DNA of 64,000 bases from Silene latifolia (GCF_048544455.1 NC_133536.1:168016325-168080324); one strand, 5' to 3'. Shown: positions 1 through 12,460, numbered from the stretch's first letter. Notes: generated by a model not told the origin, from the sequence alone. A program made the numbers and translations.

Positions 1-73
1 CCGAATTTATGGTTCATCTAGTATGAGTGTAATCGGGATTTATATCGGAAAATTAATAATAATATAATAAGGA

Positions 74-104
<31 letters not shown>

Positions 105-203
105 AAGGTAATTATAATTATAATAATAATAATAATAAAGTTATGGCAAATAATAAATTAGTAAATATTGTATGAGGAAATCCTATTTATGGTAAGATTA
201 ACA

Positions 204-402
<199 letters not shown>

Positions 403-1822
403 TGGCAATTATTAATAATGGTAATTCCTATACTAATTAGAATAAGGTAAGTTATATAGTTTCCTAATTGATCTCACATTCTCTATAATCCTACACTATA
501 AGTACCCTATTAAATCTGAGAAATAAATCACAAATTAAGAGGAGGAGCTTTTGGAGACGGAATTAGCAAGCGGTAATTAATAGGTAACAAATTCTAATCT
601 CGTTTTATTTTCTTATTAAGCTGAATGTCAGACGATCTTAAGACGCTTAGAAACTGACCCAAACCTTGACGGAATCAGATCAAACCTTAGGGAGTGGTAT
701 GTGGGATTGCAAGGGTTGGAATGAGTGTGGTGGTGGTGGTGGTGTCTGGTAAGGCCTAAGGCGGCGGTGGCAGGCGGCAGGTCAGGGAGGTGTTGCGAGT
801 TGATCGTGGGGTTTGGGATGGGTAATTGAACCCTCTAATGGACGAGACTTGACCTGGGTAAGGTGGAGTTGTGACGGGGGTAGTTAGTCGACCCAGGTGG
901 TGGAGTTGGGATGGTCGTATACGGTGGTTTGCGACGGCGGTGGTTGGAAAAGCGTGAAACAGGGGAGGGGAATAGTTGGTGTTGCTGTCGGTTTTAGGAG
1001 GTTGTACCGGTGGTGTAGGTGGGTTAAGTGGAAGGTGGAATCACTCTTGGAACGACCGTAGTCAGTTTTGGTCTTGGGTGGTGGCCATGGGTGGTCATGG
1101 TGGCAGTAGGGTGGTGAATTGGCGGGTTTTGTTGTTTTCGTGTCGGATTTTCGGGTGCTGTTTAGCGCGTGGTTTTGGAGCCTGTTTAGGATGGTTCAGG
1201 TCATGGTTAAGGGTTGTCGGAGTTGTTCGAGCTGTAGGCTAGTGTGTCGTAGGTTTGGGCGGTGGTTTTGGTGGCTAGGAGTGTCGTGGGACGCGGGTTT
1301 TGGTGAGGTAAGAGGACACAGTAAAACCGTGGTTGTGGGGGTGTGGATTGTGTTTGTTACGGGAGTGTTCATGAGTGTGGACGTGGGTGTGGATGGGTTA
1401 TTTAAATTAATTATCAAGTCGGGTTTACGTGATCGTTACACGGGAATATAATTAATTAAGTTAAATGGAAATACATTAAATTAATATAATGAGTTAAATA
1501 ATAGATAGTTAATTTGGATAATTAGTATAATAAAAGGAATAAATAAATAAATAAATAATTGAATTGAATTGAATTATCATATTTTGATTAGGTGACGGTT
1601 GTGAAGAATTATAATCGGATCGAATTGCTTTATTTATTGGATTGCGTAATTGGAGTGCTTGCTTTCGAGGTAGGATAATCTACTCAACTATATCTGGTTT
1701 GCGTGTTTAATACGAGAATGTATTGAAAGGATGATTGGTGTATGATTGCTTATTTAATTAAGCTAATTGAGTTGTGTATATTTTATACGATTATATTGTG
1801 GAATGGTTTATGAGAATTGCAA

Positions 1823-1995
1823 TGCCCCAGGCTTAGTCTCTGGTGGATAACCTGAGTGGTGATTGAACTGCCCCAGGCTTAGTCTTTGGCTGATAACGTG
1901 TGTGATTAATTGGAAGGCCCCAGGCTTAGTGTCTGGTGGATAACGTGTGTGAGTATTTGGACTGCCCCAGGCTTAGTCTCTGGTGGATAACGTGG
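1823..1995 (+). repeat. Four-copy ~47 bp tandem repeat in LTR
   Basis: Four imperfect copies of a unit beginning TGCCCCAGGCTTAGTCTCTG and containing GTGGATAAC. The same array, also of four copies, is at 6051-6222 in the other LTR, so it predates the insertion. No coding or RNA function is visible. Confidence 0.9.
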
Positions 1996-2426
1996 ATAGT
2001 TGATGTCGATATGTGACATATGAGCAGTTGAGATTGGAATATTGACAGTTGTGAGAGAGTGGATGTTTTCATGTATTTTATCCTACTCAACCAGTGGTTG
2101 ACGTGTTTGCTTCTGTGTCAAAATAAAATTGATGCCTGCTTTAATTGATGGCATCCTGTGGTGAACCATTTAATATTTCCGGTTAAATGGGGAGCAGATT
2201 TAAATAGCAGGTTTTAAGTTAGCTGGATATGGGGAGCTTGGGCGTGTGATCTTTCGGACCTGCAGGACTCTAGATCACAAATGTAGTTATATCACTTATT
2301 TAATTCCGCTGCGAGCTGTATTTATTTTTACATTAAGTTCTAGTTGATTAAAAATTGTAAGGCATATGTAATCATTAAAGTTTTTATTTAAAGTACTTTG
2401 ATGAGTTGGACTTTGTTATCTACTAC

Positions 2427-2440
2427 CTCGGGAAACCGAG
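2427..2440 (+). promoter_or_regulatory. LTR 3'-end hairpin CTCGG-GAAA-CCGAG
   Basis: A five-base-pair stem closes a GAAA loop, a GNRA tetraloop in RNA. It lies 66 bases before the LTR end, in the expected U5. The same hairpin with GAAA or GTAA loops sits at the same place in the other chromovirus LTRs of the window (6654, 8909, 11401, 18581, 55856). The role is not known to me; a leader RNA structure near the primer site is an inference. Confidence 0.7.
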
Positions 2441-2509
2441 ATGGTAACGCTCTCATTTACTTGGAAATGTCTAGCTAAAGGCTCCCGAATAAATGGGGGT
2501 GTTACAAAG

Positions 2510-2521
2510 TGGTATCAGAGC
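2510..2521 (+). other. Primer-binding site, tRNA-iMet type
   Basis: TGGTATCAGAGC begins three bases after the LTR end. It is complementary to the 3' end of plant initiator methionine tRNA, the usual primer for Tekay chromoviruses and many copia elements. It fixes the LTR boundary and the plus orientation. Confidence 0.92.
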
Positions 2522-3960
2522 AAAACGATCCTCAGGCCTAACCAATGAACAATAATGAACTTAGGATGTGTCTAAATAAAATGAACCCTGAGTAGAAAAT
2601 GTTAGGAGCCCCTCTTAGCGCGGTTAAGAAGGATCCCTTAATTCGTACCATGGCCCTCTCAGTTTTGAACCGGGAACCCTGAGAGAATACTTGAGAGTGT
2701 GGGGTAATTTAAAAGGAATATTGCTTATTTTGTCTTGAAAGTTTTGTTGCCTTGTTTGAATGTTGTTTCATTAATGATTGCGGTTTCGTGGACGTAACTT
2801 TGCTTTTACGGTAAAGGGATTTCTTTTAAGCATTTTTATAGGCATGTTGATATAGGGAAAATATGTTGGCATGTATGTGAGAGGTGAGAGTTTGATTAAT
2901 ATGTGAAGTGTTAAAGAAATTGCGTGGAATTAGGAAGAATGTGATTTTGGTTGATTTTTACCCTTGATTGTTTTGGTTGCCATTTACTCCATATTTAAAA
3001 TTCTTATACGATAGTTTTATGTGTGATAGCCTTGTGAGTTAACTTTTATATGACACTGGTCTCATGTTCAAATAATATAGGGTTTAGGAGAAATAAATAT
3101 TTTAGTGGACAGTGGTCAGAATATTCTTGTACAGTGATGTTTTCACGACATGTTTTTGTAAAAAAATGCTATTTAAAAACTGCATGTCGATTTAGTCTAA
3201 TTCCAACTCCATTGAATAAAAGATTCATATATGTTTCTAAATAAGTTATATTGCAAGGTAAATTTTTGACAATTAATAGTGATTTTTACAATTTGACGTA
3301 AGTTTCTGACGAGTTGCTGTGAAATTTCTGTTTCGACCAAGTAGTTTGTAAAATGCATATAAATTGACCTTATAAGTTTTTGACTTGATTCGTTTTCTCA
3401 TGGTTTATTAACTATCTATATTTTCTAAAAATTATAAGTTCTCAAGACGTAATTATGTTATTATTTATTTATGATTTTTAGAAGTAACAACATGTTTTCT
3501 TAGCCTTGAGAAAAATGTAAGTCTTGTTTCTTGTCTTTTGCAGTTTGATACTAAGATGTTGTCAATTATGTGAAGTAGATTGACATGTCTAGTGATATGC
3601 GGAACGTGTTTCCCTAAGCCTATATATCTGTTAGCTATAATTGCATACATGTTTAAGTTAGATATCATTATTAAGAAAAGATTAACTAATTAATTATGCG
3701 TATTTTGTTCTAGATTATTATTTATCTTGGTAATGTATTTATCGATAGCTAAAGTAATAAATTAGAGTTTAAGTAAATATAAGTTCGAATATCCTATATG
3801 ATGTGGTTTGCTATTTGAAAGAAAATTAATGATTTTGTTATTCATTTAATCATTACTTGGAATTGTGTTTGAAATAATAGTTGACTTGTGTTACGGTGTG
3901 TGTTCTTGATTTTGTGGCATTCCAGAAAGGATTTGGCTGTTCCGATTGTTTGTTATTTTG

Positions 3961-3994
3961 AACTTCGAGGACGAAGTTTATTTTTAGGGGGAAG
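3961..3994 (+). promoter_or_regulatory. Upstream hairpin plus polypurine tract, element 1
   Basis: AACTTCG-AGGA-CGAAGTT forms a perfect 7 bp stem. Six bases later comes AGGGGGAAGG. This duplicates, about 180 bp upstream, the arrangement at the LTR border (4139-4175). Confidence 0.75.
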
Positions 3995-4138
3995 GAATGT
4001 GATACTACGAATGTTTTGAGTTATTGTTGTGATACCTTGTGATAAGATTGGTGTGGTTGATAATCGTAAATGGATGATTATGTTGGATGGTGCTTAGTTG
4101 TGAGGATGTTTATAAGTGATGTGGTGGTAGTTGTCGGC

Positions 4139-4175
4139 GAACTTCGGGACGAAGTTCATTTTAAAGGGGGAAGAC
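4139..4175 (+). promoter_or_regulatory. 3' polypurine tract with upstream hairpin
   Basis: GAACTTCG-GGA-CGAAGTTC is a perfect 8 bp stem followed by AAAGGGGGAAGAC, immediately before the LTR start TGTAATACTCC at 4176. The purine run is the expected plus-strand primer for reverse transcription. The hairpin is an additional feature shared with the other elements in this window. Confidence 0.85.
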
Positions 4176-4437
4176 TGTAATACTCCGTATTTTGATAATA
4201 ATTTGTGAAAGTAATTTAGGTAACTTAATAATTGATTAAAGACATTTCTAATAGTAATTTTAATAAGACGTTAAGTAAATAATAAATTAAGTATCCAAGT
4301 CGGGAATTGGGTTTAGCTAATATTTATGAGTGGGTCGTGTGCCATTATTAGTTGGGCCGAATTTATGGTTCATCTAGTATGAGTGTAATCGGGATTTATA
4401 TCGGAAAATTAATAATAATATAATAATATAATAAGAA

Positions 4438-4491
<54 letters not shown>

Positions 4492-6733
4492 GTAATTATA
4501 ATTATAATAATAATAATAAAGTTATGGCAAATAATAAATTAGTAAATATTGTATGAGAAAATCCTATTTATGGTAAGATTAACATAATAATAATAATAAT
4601 AATAATAATATAATGGCAATTATTAATAATGGTAATTCCTATACTAATTAGAATAAGGTAAGTTATATAGTTTCCTAATTGATCTCCCATTCTCTATAAT
4701 CCTAAACTATAAATACCCTATTAAATATGAGAAATAAATCCCAAATTAAGAGGAGGAGCTTTTGGAGACGGAATTAGCAAGCGGTAATTAATAGGTAACA
4801 AATTCTAATCTCGTTTTATTTTCTTATTAAGCTGAATGTCAGACGATCTTAAGACGCTTAGAAACTGACCCAAACCTTGACGCAATCAGACCAAACTTTG
4901 GGGAGTGGTACGTGGGATTGCAAGGGTTGGAATGGGTGCGGTGGTGGTGTCTGGTAAGGCCTAGGGTGGCGGTGGCAGGCGGCTGGTCAGGGAGGTGTTG
5001 CGAGTTGATCGTGGGGTTTGGGATGGGTAATTGAACCCTCTAATGGCCGAGACTTACCCTAGGTAAGGTGGGGTTGTGACGGGGGTAGTTAGTCGACCCA
5101 GGTGGTGGAGTTGGGATGGTCGTATACGGTGGTTTGCGACGGCGGTGGTTGGAAAAGCGTGAAACAGGGGAGGGGGTTTGGTTGGTGTTGTTGTCGGTTT
5201 TAGGAGGTTGTACCGGTGGTGTAAGTGGGCCGAGTGGAAGGTGGAATCACTCTTGGAACGACCTTAGTCAGTGGTGGTATTTGGTGGTGGCCATGGGTGG
5301 TCATGGTGGCAGTAGGGTGGTGAATTGGCGGGTTTTGTTGTTTTCGTGTCGGGTTTTCGGGTTCTGTTTAGGGCGTGGTTTTGGGATCTGTTTAGGATGG
5401 TTCAAGTCATGGTTAAGGGTTGTCGGAGTTGGTCGAGCTGCAGGCTAGTGTGTCGTAGGTTTGGGCGGTGGTTTCGGTGGCTAGGAGTGTCGTGGGACGC
5501 GGGTTTTGGTGAGGTAAGAGGACACGGTAAAACCGTGGTTGTGGGGGTGTGGATTTTGTTTGTTATGGGAGTGTTCATGAGTGTGGACGTGGGTGTGCAT
5601 GGGTTATTTAAATTAATTATCAAGTCGGGTTTACGTGATCGTTACACGGGAATATAATTAATTAAGTTAAATGGTAATACATTAAATTAATATAATGAGT
5701 TAAATAATAGATAATTAATTTGGATAATTAGTATAATAAAAGGAATAAATAAATAAATAATTGAATTGAATTGAATTATAATATTTTGATTAGGTGACGG
5801 TTGTGAAGAATTATAATCGGATCGGATTGCTTTATTTATTGGATTGCGTAATTGGAGTGCTTGCTTTCGAGGTAGGATAATCTACTCAACTATATCTGGT
5901 TTGCGTGTTTAATACGAGAATGTATTGAAAGGATGATTGGTGTATGATTGCTTATTTAATTGAGCTAATTGAGTGATTAACTTTGTTCATTGTTGGACTT
6001 GTGTATATTTTTATACGATTATATTGTGGAATGGTTTATGAGAATTGGACTGCCCCAGGCTTAGTCTTTGGTGGATAACGTGAGTGGTGATTGGACTGCC
6101 CCAGGCTTAGTCTCTGGTGGATAACGTGTGTGATTAATTGGAAGGCCCCAGGCTTAGTCTCTGGTGGATAACGTGTGTGAGTATCTGGACTGCTCCAGGC
6201 TTAGTCTCTGGTGGATAACGTGGATAGTTAAGTCGATATGTGATATGTGAGCAGTTGAGATTGGAATATTGTCAGTTGTGAGAGAGTGGTTGTTTTCATG
6301 TATTTTATCCTACTCAACCATTGGTTGACGTGTTTGCTTCTGTGTCAAAATAAAATTGATGGCTGCTTTAATTGATGGCATCCTGTGGTGAACCATTTAA
6401 TATTTCCGGTTAAATGGGAGCAGATTTAAATAGCAGGTTTTGAGTTAGCTAAATATGGGGAGCTTGGGCGTGTGAGCTTTCGGACCTGCAGGAGTCTAGA
6501 TCACAAATGTAGTTATATCACTTATTTAATTTCCGCTGTGAGTTGTATGCATTTTTACATTAAGTTTTAGCTGATTCGAAATTGTAAGGCATATGTAATC
6601 ATTAGAGTTTTTATTTAAAGTACTTTGGTGAGTTGGACTTTGTTATCTACTACCTCGGGAAACCGAGATGGTCACGCTCTCGTTTACTTAGGAATGTCTA
6701 GCTAAAGGCTCCCGAATAAATGGGGGTGTTACA
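4176..6733 (+). repeat. 3' LTR of element 1
   Basis: A complete 2558 bp LTR beginning TGTAATACTCC and ending GGGGGTGTTACA. It matches 1-2506 over its whole visible length with scattered substitutions and different microsatellite lengths. The 47 bp tandem array is at 6051-6222 and the CTCGG-GAAA-CCGAG hairpin at 6654-6667. Frames of about 110 codons in the GT-rich block are also in the left LTR, but the block is low-complexity and I do not call them genes. Confidence 0.92.
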
Positions 6734-7647
6734 TTTATTTTATGTGATATGGCTGGGAGACCGTCGAGTTACTCCCCACTAATTGTGACTGTTATGTTTA
6801 TAACATGAGAGGTATTTGTTTTGGCTGGGGATATCAGTGTGAGCTAGCGAGTAGTTTGCAGATCCTACTTTGTTTTTCTACTTTCTTTTATGGTTTTATT
6901 CTTGAACATTTTTGGAGGTTTTTGTTTTCGCCCTTTGTAAAAGTGGCAATTGTTTACACTTAACCATTTGATTTCATTCTTGAGAATTTTTATACATTCC
7001 TCATTTATCACAGTTAGAACTTTTATCTTTGTGTTTTTAATCCCAAGTCAACAATGTTTCCGCCATTGTTTTGCATTAGATTTTATAGGGGATTACAGTT
7101 GGTATTGGAGCATCACTGCTACCGATGCTCACACTTTGATCTTTAGGGAAAATGACAAATAATGACTTGACAAGTTAAAACGAGATAGAGAGAGAATGGG
7201 TAGAAACCAATAAGGACTTGGATGCTAGTCTATGTGTTCTTGCAAATCAGTGACTAACATTGAATTTATGTTTTGTCTCCTCGACGAAGAAGATAAAGGA
7301 ATGATGACTTGGTGCTGCAAGGAATATCCAACGGTGGTTCTTAGCCCAGATTAAGTTCTGCTCAAGTTGTATACCAGATGACCAAGAGTAGACTCAAGTT
7401 CCGTAATGGTGCAGTACACCGTAGATGGAGCGACCCAAGATTGGTCTGTTTATTTTCTTTACAAGGAGATGGAGTGATCCAACGAGCCCTATTGTGAGCT
7501 TTGGTGGCCTGAAGATTCCTTCATTGGTCTCAGACCTTATTAGTCTGCGATCATAGTTCTTCTTCCTTCACTCTTTTCAGCTTTAGCTGCTTATGTGTCC
7601 TTCTTATAAATCTTTATCTCCCACCATGATGAATGAATCATTGTTTG
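6734..7647. other. Decayed repeat DNA, no gene seen
   Basis: No frame or RNA gene is supportable. TTACA followed by GGTATTGGAGC at 7101-7111 looks like a damaged LTR end and iMet primer site, so this is probably the remains of another LTR element on the plus strand. The fragment is too degraded to classify. Confidence 0.35.
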
Positions 7648-8987
7648 TGTAATACTTGCCTTGTTTAAGGACCCGTTGACTGACTGTTTGACCAAAGGAG
7701 ACACGTAACAAGGGATATGGGGGAGATTAGGAGACCTACGTTACTGGCTACTCGACCTAGTGAAGGCCAATCGGCCGAGTAGTGAGCATACTCGGACGAG
7801 TAGTGAGCATACTCGACCGAGTAGGTCTTACTCAGCCGAGTATGCCAATACTTGACCGAGTATCACGTATGTTGACGCGTTATTATAAAACTCGAGATCG
7901 TGAACCTCATTTAATTTCCGACTGTTCCTTTCTCTTTCTAACCATAATCTCTCTCTCCCCTTTATCTTCGATCACCCTACACTCTCACATAGCCTTGACA
8001 CTAACCAAAGAGGAGGATGGTTCATGCTTGTAGTCGTCAAGTCGGGTTGTAGCCGCTGCCGGCATCGGACCGCATCTCAAGGTGAGTATATGTTTCGTCG
8101 TCATCTTTCAGTAGGTCTTGAATAATCTAGTAATAAGATGTGATTACTACTTGTAGGATTCATCTCGGAGTCTTGCTTGGCTAGTTGTTAGATGCACTTT
8201 CATGGAATAACTTAAAGGTAGGGTTTCCCTACTCAGTTGATTGCGTAATTGATTTAAGATTGATGTTGTGATTTAATTGATGTGATAATATTATTGTTGA
8301 TTGTATTCTGGAGTATTGGAGATGCGATGGTTGGACTATGATTGTGAGGTGTGTCCTCGGTTGAGTGGAGTCATTTGCGGGAGTGGCTTCACGCCCTTGA
8401 TTCGCCCCTTGTGGAACCTGCCACAAGAGGGATGTGCACATTAAGGAACATGGGTTGTTGCTCATTGCGATTAGCAGGGCACAGGCGGGTAAGGCTGCGG
8501 TCCCCCATTGGCGGTGTAGATTATCTGTCACTGCAGTAATCCGGTAGGACTACACACTTGAGTGTGTAGTCAGTATTGGGATATGATGGGGATTAGAGGA
8601 TGATTGTGGAATTGTTGTCATTAACTATAGTGCATTGCTTATCTTTATTATTCAGTGAACTGAGCCCGTGTTGTGTTTTCAAAACTGTGGTGATCCATTC
8701 GGGGATGGTGAGCAGTTGGTTTAGCGGGTCCAGCTTGTCTTGATGCTTGCGGGACATGGAAGGTACTGAGTCATCACGCTACTGAAATAGATATCGCTGT
8801 CACTCACGTGTAGCAGTTCTCCCAGTTGTATCTTTTTCACGTTGGTTATGATGTAAATTATAAAGTTGTTTAATAAATGTTATGTTATTGTTTATTTGAT
8901 CTACTTACCTCGGGTAACCGAGATGGTAGGACCTTCATACATTGGGGTGGTCCTTGGTATGGCACCTTGGTGTATGGGAATGTTACA
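7648..8987 (+). repeat. Tekay-type LTR (probable 5' LTR)
   Basis: The 3' end is clear: GGGAATGTTACA, then AAG and a primer site. The central part (about 8350-8600) is similar to the gypsy1 LTR in reverse complement. The start is inferred from TGTAATACT at 7648, which matches the Tekay LTR start and gives 1340 bp, close to 1368 and 1330 bp for the two other LTRs. No polypurine tract precedes it, which suits a 5' LTR. ACTCGGCCGAGT-like palindromes cluster at 7740-7870, before a possible TATA-like TTATAAAA near 7884. No matching 3' LTR was found. Confidence 0.65.
8909..8922 (+). promoter_or_regulatory. LTR 3'-end hairpin CTCGG-GTAA-CCGAG
   Basis: Same hairpin as in element 1, with a GTAA loop (also GNRA), 65 bases before the LTR end. 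Confidence 0.65.
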
Positions 8988-8990
8988 AAG

Positions 8991-9002
8991 TGCTATCAGA
9001 GC
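8991..9002 (+). other. Primer-binding site, tRNA-iMet type, one mismatch
   Basis: TGCTATCAGAGC follows the LTR end after three bases. It differs from the usual iMet-complementary sequence at one base (C for G at position 3), probably by mutation. Confidence 0.8.
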
Positions 9003-9193
9003 GACGATTTTGGAACCTGAACCAATGAACCAAATAAATGTAGGGTGTCAAATTAAAATGAACCTGGTGTATGTGTGATGGGAGCCCCTTACGACGATTT
9101 TGGGTGAGATGGCGCCCTGATCTCAGAATCCCGGCTCCAATCATGCTTAAGCCAGCCACCGTGGAAGGGTAGATGTATAGGATTATATCGGTA

Positions 9194-9270
<77 letters not shown>

Positions 9271-10215
9271 CGGCGCGCGCGCGCGTCAATTATGTATATA
9301 TGTAGAAGTCTATGTTGTAATGTGTTGAGTGGGGAATATGCGGAGTTTTGTATGCTCACAAACGGTATCCTCAATAAAGTTCTAGTATAAGTGGATGTGC
9401 GGGCAGGTATGGATGAGTCGGATAATTAGTCTAAAGTTTTATGCATAGTGGTACATGACGGGGGAGGTAACAAGTGATGGTAGTGTTACAACATGACAAG
9501 GAAGGACGGGAATGTGAATGTGTGCCAGATGATATATGAATGTATACTTGTAGCATTGGTGTGGCGGTATGCCGTCGATAGAATTGGAAATACATGTCGT
9601 GTCTTACCGGTAACATACTCGAGTTGAGTGCGGTATATGCTTTTGTGACATGAATTGGTCTATTGCCTGGTTATGTGAAGTGTAACATTGTTGCGTAAGT
9701 GCATCTTAATGAACTTTATAACTCAAGATGTGCTTTGTCTGTTTTAGAAATAGGATCTATTTGTGACGAGCCCGACTAAGTGGAAATCCGAACGATGTTT
9801 ATTGTTTTGTAGGGGAAATACTCTTTGTGTCTTCAAATTCTGTCACTGTTCAGTTAGGCTCGGCCGAGTAAAGTTGAAACTTGACCGAGTAGGCCATATT
9901 CGCCCTAGTAAAGAGGCACTCGGCCGAGCATTCAGAATGGGAGATTAGGCTCGCTACTGATCTCTGAATACTCGACCGAGTAGACCGAATACTCGACCGA
10001 GAGTAATCCCAATACTTGGTCGAGTACCCAAAAATTGCGGTCCAGCTCGGTTATTTCCGAAAAGCCCTATAACTCTTTCCCTTCCTTTATTTATCCTCCT
10101 ACCTTCATTTTATACAAAATTCTTCAAAACTTTTCTCTCTCAAAACACACTTGGGTGATTTTGGTTGAATTCGGTCTTAGATTTCACTCTTGCTTTGTTC
10201 AAATCTCCAACTAAG
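9003..10215 (+). other. Gene-free leader-like region
   Basis: The first ~150 bases resemble Tekay leaders. The region then holds a (GT)n/(GC)n tract at 9197-9286 and a cluster of ACTCGGCCGAGT/ACTCGACCGAGT palindromes at about 9858-10026. No reading frame is supported. The junction between the Tekay-type leader and the Athila-type gene that follows cannot be located by eye. Confidence 0.5.
9197..9286. repeat. (GT)36 followed by (GC)n
   Basis: About 36 GT repeats run directly into an alternating CG stretch. Frames across it encode only Cys-Val or Thr-His runs and are not genes. Confidence 0.97.
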
Positions 10216-10600
10216 GTAATGTATCTAATCAATCTTCTTTCCTATATTTTACTCTTATAATCCAAAGTTTTATACTTCTATGGTGATATTTTTATTATAT
10301 TTGCTTTGAAACATCGACTTATCCATGCTCAAAAACGGTTTTTATGCTCAAAATCATCGGATTAATGTTGGCAAATTTCTAGGGTTTGTATCAAAGTTTA
10401 GATCTTTAGTCACCTAGATTGCCTTTAGGATGCTCCTTGTGAGCTATTTGATGATAACAATGCCTTAATTGGTTGGTTGGTCATGTCCTTTGAGAGAAAA
10501 TTTCATCTTTAAATTTCGTCTTAAAAGCGTATAAGTTGAAAAATAGTCCTTACTATGGCGAAATTCCCGGAAAATCTTTGTTGAACTCCTCTTTTTGCAG
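10216..10600 (+). other. Putative intron before the env-like gene of element C
   Basis: A donor AG|GTAATG at 10216 and an acceptor CTCTTTTTGCAG ending at 10600 bracket 385 bases just upstream of the ATG at 10602. Element A has a comparable arrangement (24974-25207). Splicing is inferred from sequence only. Confidence 0.4.
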
Positions 10601-10601
10601 T

Positions 10602-11339
10602 ATGCCGAAAACAAGAGCCCCAGCTAAGAAACGGACTCGCGCCAGTGCCAACATGGAACCAGGCCAATCTAGCCAAGAACCCCTTGTTCCTCCGGTGGAC
10701 GAGTATGCATTGGTATTTTTCTCTGACTTCAAACAGTGGGCTGCTTTTGTGGCCTTAATGGGTCGGACCATGAGGCCGACTCGTTGTGTGGACCCCAAAA
10801 TCTTGGAGACCTTGAGGGTGGAAGGGGATATCTCTCAAATTTTTGAGATATTGGGAATAAAGGGACTCTACCATATTCGAAAGAAGTCCTACTCGTACCT
10901 TATCTTGGAGTTTTTGAACTCTTTTGTTTATGATGTAGAGGAGAAAACCATTTCCTTCCGCCTTACGAAAGATGACCATAACTTGACCACTTGATGAGTT
11001 TGCTAACCATCTTGGGCTAGAGACCGAGAAGGAGGGGTACTTGAGAGATGTGGCGAAAAATAGTGGGGCACCTCACTATCTACATTACCTGACCGGGGGG
11101 CCTATCCCGGCTGTGAGTGCCGTGTTGATTAATCATGTTCAACATGTATCGCTCCTTATGTTCCTTAGGATGATGACTTGTCTGTTGTATGGGAGGGAGA
11201 TGTAAGCATGATGAACACTCATGAGGTAATGCTGTTGATGCCCTATCTAAACCCTCGTTGGGGTAAACCTTTTTACTATAGTGCTCCTGAGGTCGTATGC
11301 TCTAGTTTGGCTCTTATGGTATGGTCCTCGAACCGTTAC
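10602..11339 (+). pseudogene. Athila ORF-1/env-like protein, N-terminal part
   Basis: The frame starts MPKTRAPAKKRTRASA, a basic head. It continues with a folded domain carrying FFSDFKQWAAF, RPTRCVDPKILETL and YLILEFLNSF, which I assign to the Athila ORF-1/env-like family by resemblance. The cellular role of this family is unknown; the protein sits where retroviral env would be. The first frame ends in a stop at 10992-10994. Similarity resumes in another frame (DEFANHLGLETEKEG), so there is a frameshift near 10990. At 11339 the gene is cut by gypsy1 and resumes at 18661. ACTCGGCCGAGT palindromes and a putative intron precede it. It is a dead gene. Confidence 0.6.
11335..11339 (+). repeat. Target-site duplication of gypsy1, left copy
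   Basis: GTTAC directly precedes the TGTAACACCC terminus. It is repeated at 18656-18660 after the other terminus. Confidence 0.85.
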
Positions 11340-12448
11340 TGTAACACCCCCATACTCCAAGTGCCTTACCAGGACCACTCAGGTATGAAGACATTACCAT
11401 CTCGGTTACCCGAGGCAATGATAATCAAATAACAATGAAGAAACAACGTTTAAATATAAATAGTTAGCGAAGAGTTACAATTCTCAAAACCAAACCAAAA
11501 GTACGATACATGTTCTTAAACTGACAGTTCTAACTGAAATGTAAATAACTAATAAGCTACAGCGGAAGACTCCTATCATCATGTCGTGGCAATCCCAGCT
11601 ATCCCAGTACTCATCTCAATACCTGCTCAATATCTGCTCACCATCCCCGAATGGATCACCGCAGGTTTACAAAACAACACCGGGGTCAGTACTAATCACA
11701 CAATTCAATATATACTAACAAAGAAGATAAACAGACACTTAATCAACACACACACACATCACGCCAAATCCAATCATCTCAATCATTGATCGTCCACCTT
11801 TGGACCCAGCCACGCCGATGGGGGACCGCAGCCGTACCCACCAAATCCTCGCTCCACATAGTGAGCGATAACCCTGTCCATTAATGTGCACATCCCTTCT
11901 GTGGCGGGTTCCACATAAGGCAAAACTAGGGCGTGAAGCCACTCCCGCAAGTGACCCCACTCAGCCGAGGACACGCCTCGAGAACCACAGACAACAATCA
12001 CAATCACAACCACGACCTTCACAATACAATTACTATATCAAACAATCAATCTCAACACATCAACAATCATCCCATTATGGGACTAATACTGAGTAGGAAA
12101 TCCTATCTGGTAAGCACACAATCAGACGGTCTCTACTGCTGAATCAAAAAGCTTCCTCTATGAACCCTCCTCCTATCATACAACATATAAAGGCTACCAA
12201 ATCACATACTACACATAAACCCCCAAATCTCTAAATTAGGGTTTAACCAAATCAAAGGAAAGACAATAAAAAGGGTACATAGATCTTACCCTCGATGCAA
12301 GGAACTCAACGGTATAATCAACGCTAAGAACTGACCTTCCAAACTCCGGGTATTGCTAATAATGCGATTAGGATGAAGAACTTTCTTGCTTTCTCTCTTA
12401 AACAGTAATTTAGGTTTTGCAAAAGTGATTTAGAATAATAACGACAAA

Positions 12449-12460
12449 GCTTATATACCT
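12449..12460 (-). promoter_or_regulatory. Probable TATA box of the gypsy1 LTR
   Basis: GGTATATAAG on the minus strand lies downstream of the palindrome cluster, so the palindromes occupy the usual upstream promoter region. LTR G has an equivalent TATA-like site at about 56909-56920. Confidence 0.5.

Larger units (their letters stand above)
2507..4175 (+). mobile_element. Non-coding interior of element 1 (LARD-like)
   Basis: The whole 1.67 kb interior between primer site and polypurine tract has no open frame resembling gag, protease, reverse transcriptase or integrase. The leader just after the primer site resembles the leaders of gypsy1 and the 7.6 kb LTR (shared AACCAATGAAC and AAAATGAACC words). 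Two hairpin plus polypurine modules lie at its end (3961-3994 and 4139-4175). With LTRs longer than the interior and no genes, it fits a large retrotransposon derivative that would be mobilised in trans by a Tekay element. That mobilisation is inference. Confidence 0.85.

Noticed and set aside
976..1451. Frames of 88 and 110 codons, repeated at 5116-5657
   Set aside because: They appear twice only because they lie in LTRs. The DNA is GT/GG-rich, both strands stay open, and no domain is visible.
9089..9390. Thr-His and Cys-Val repeat frames
   Set aside because: Translations of the GT microsatellite.
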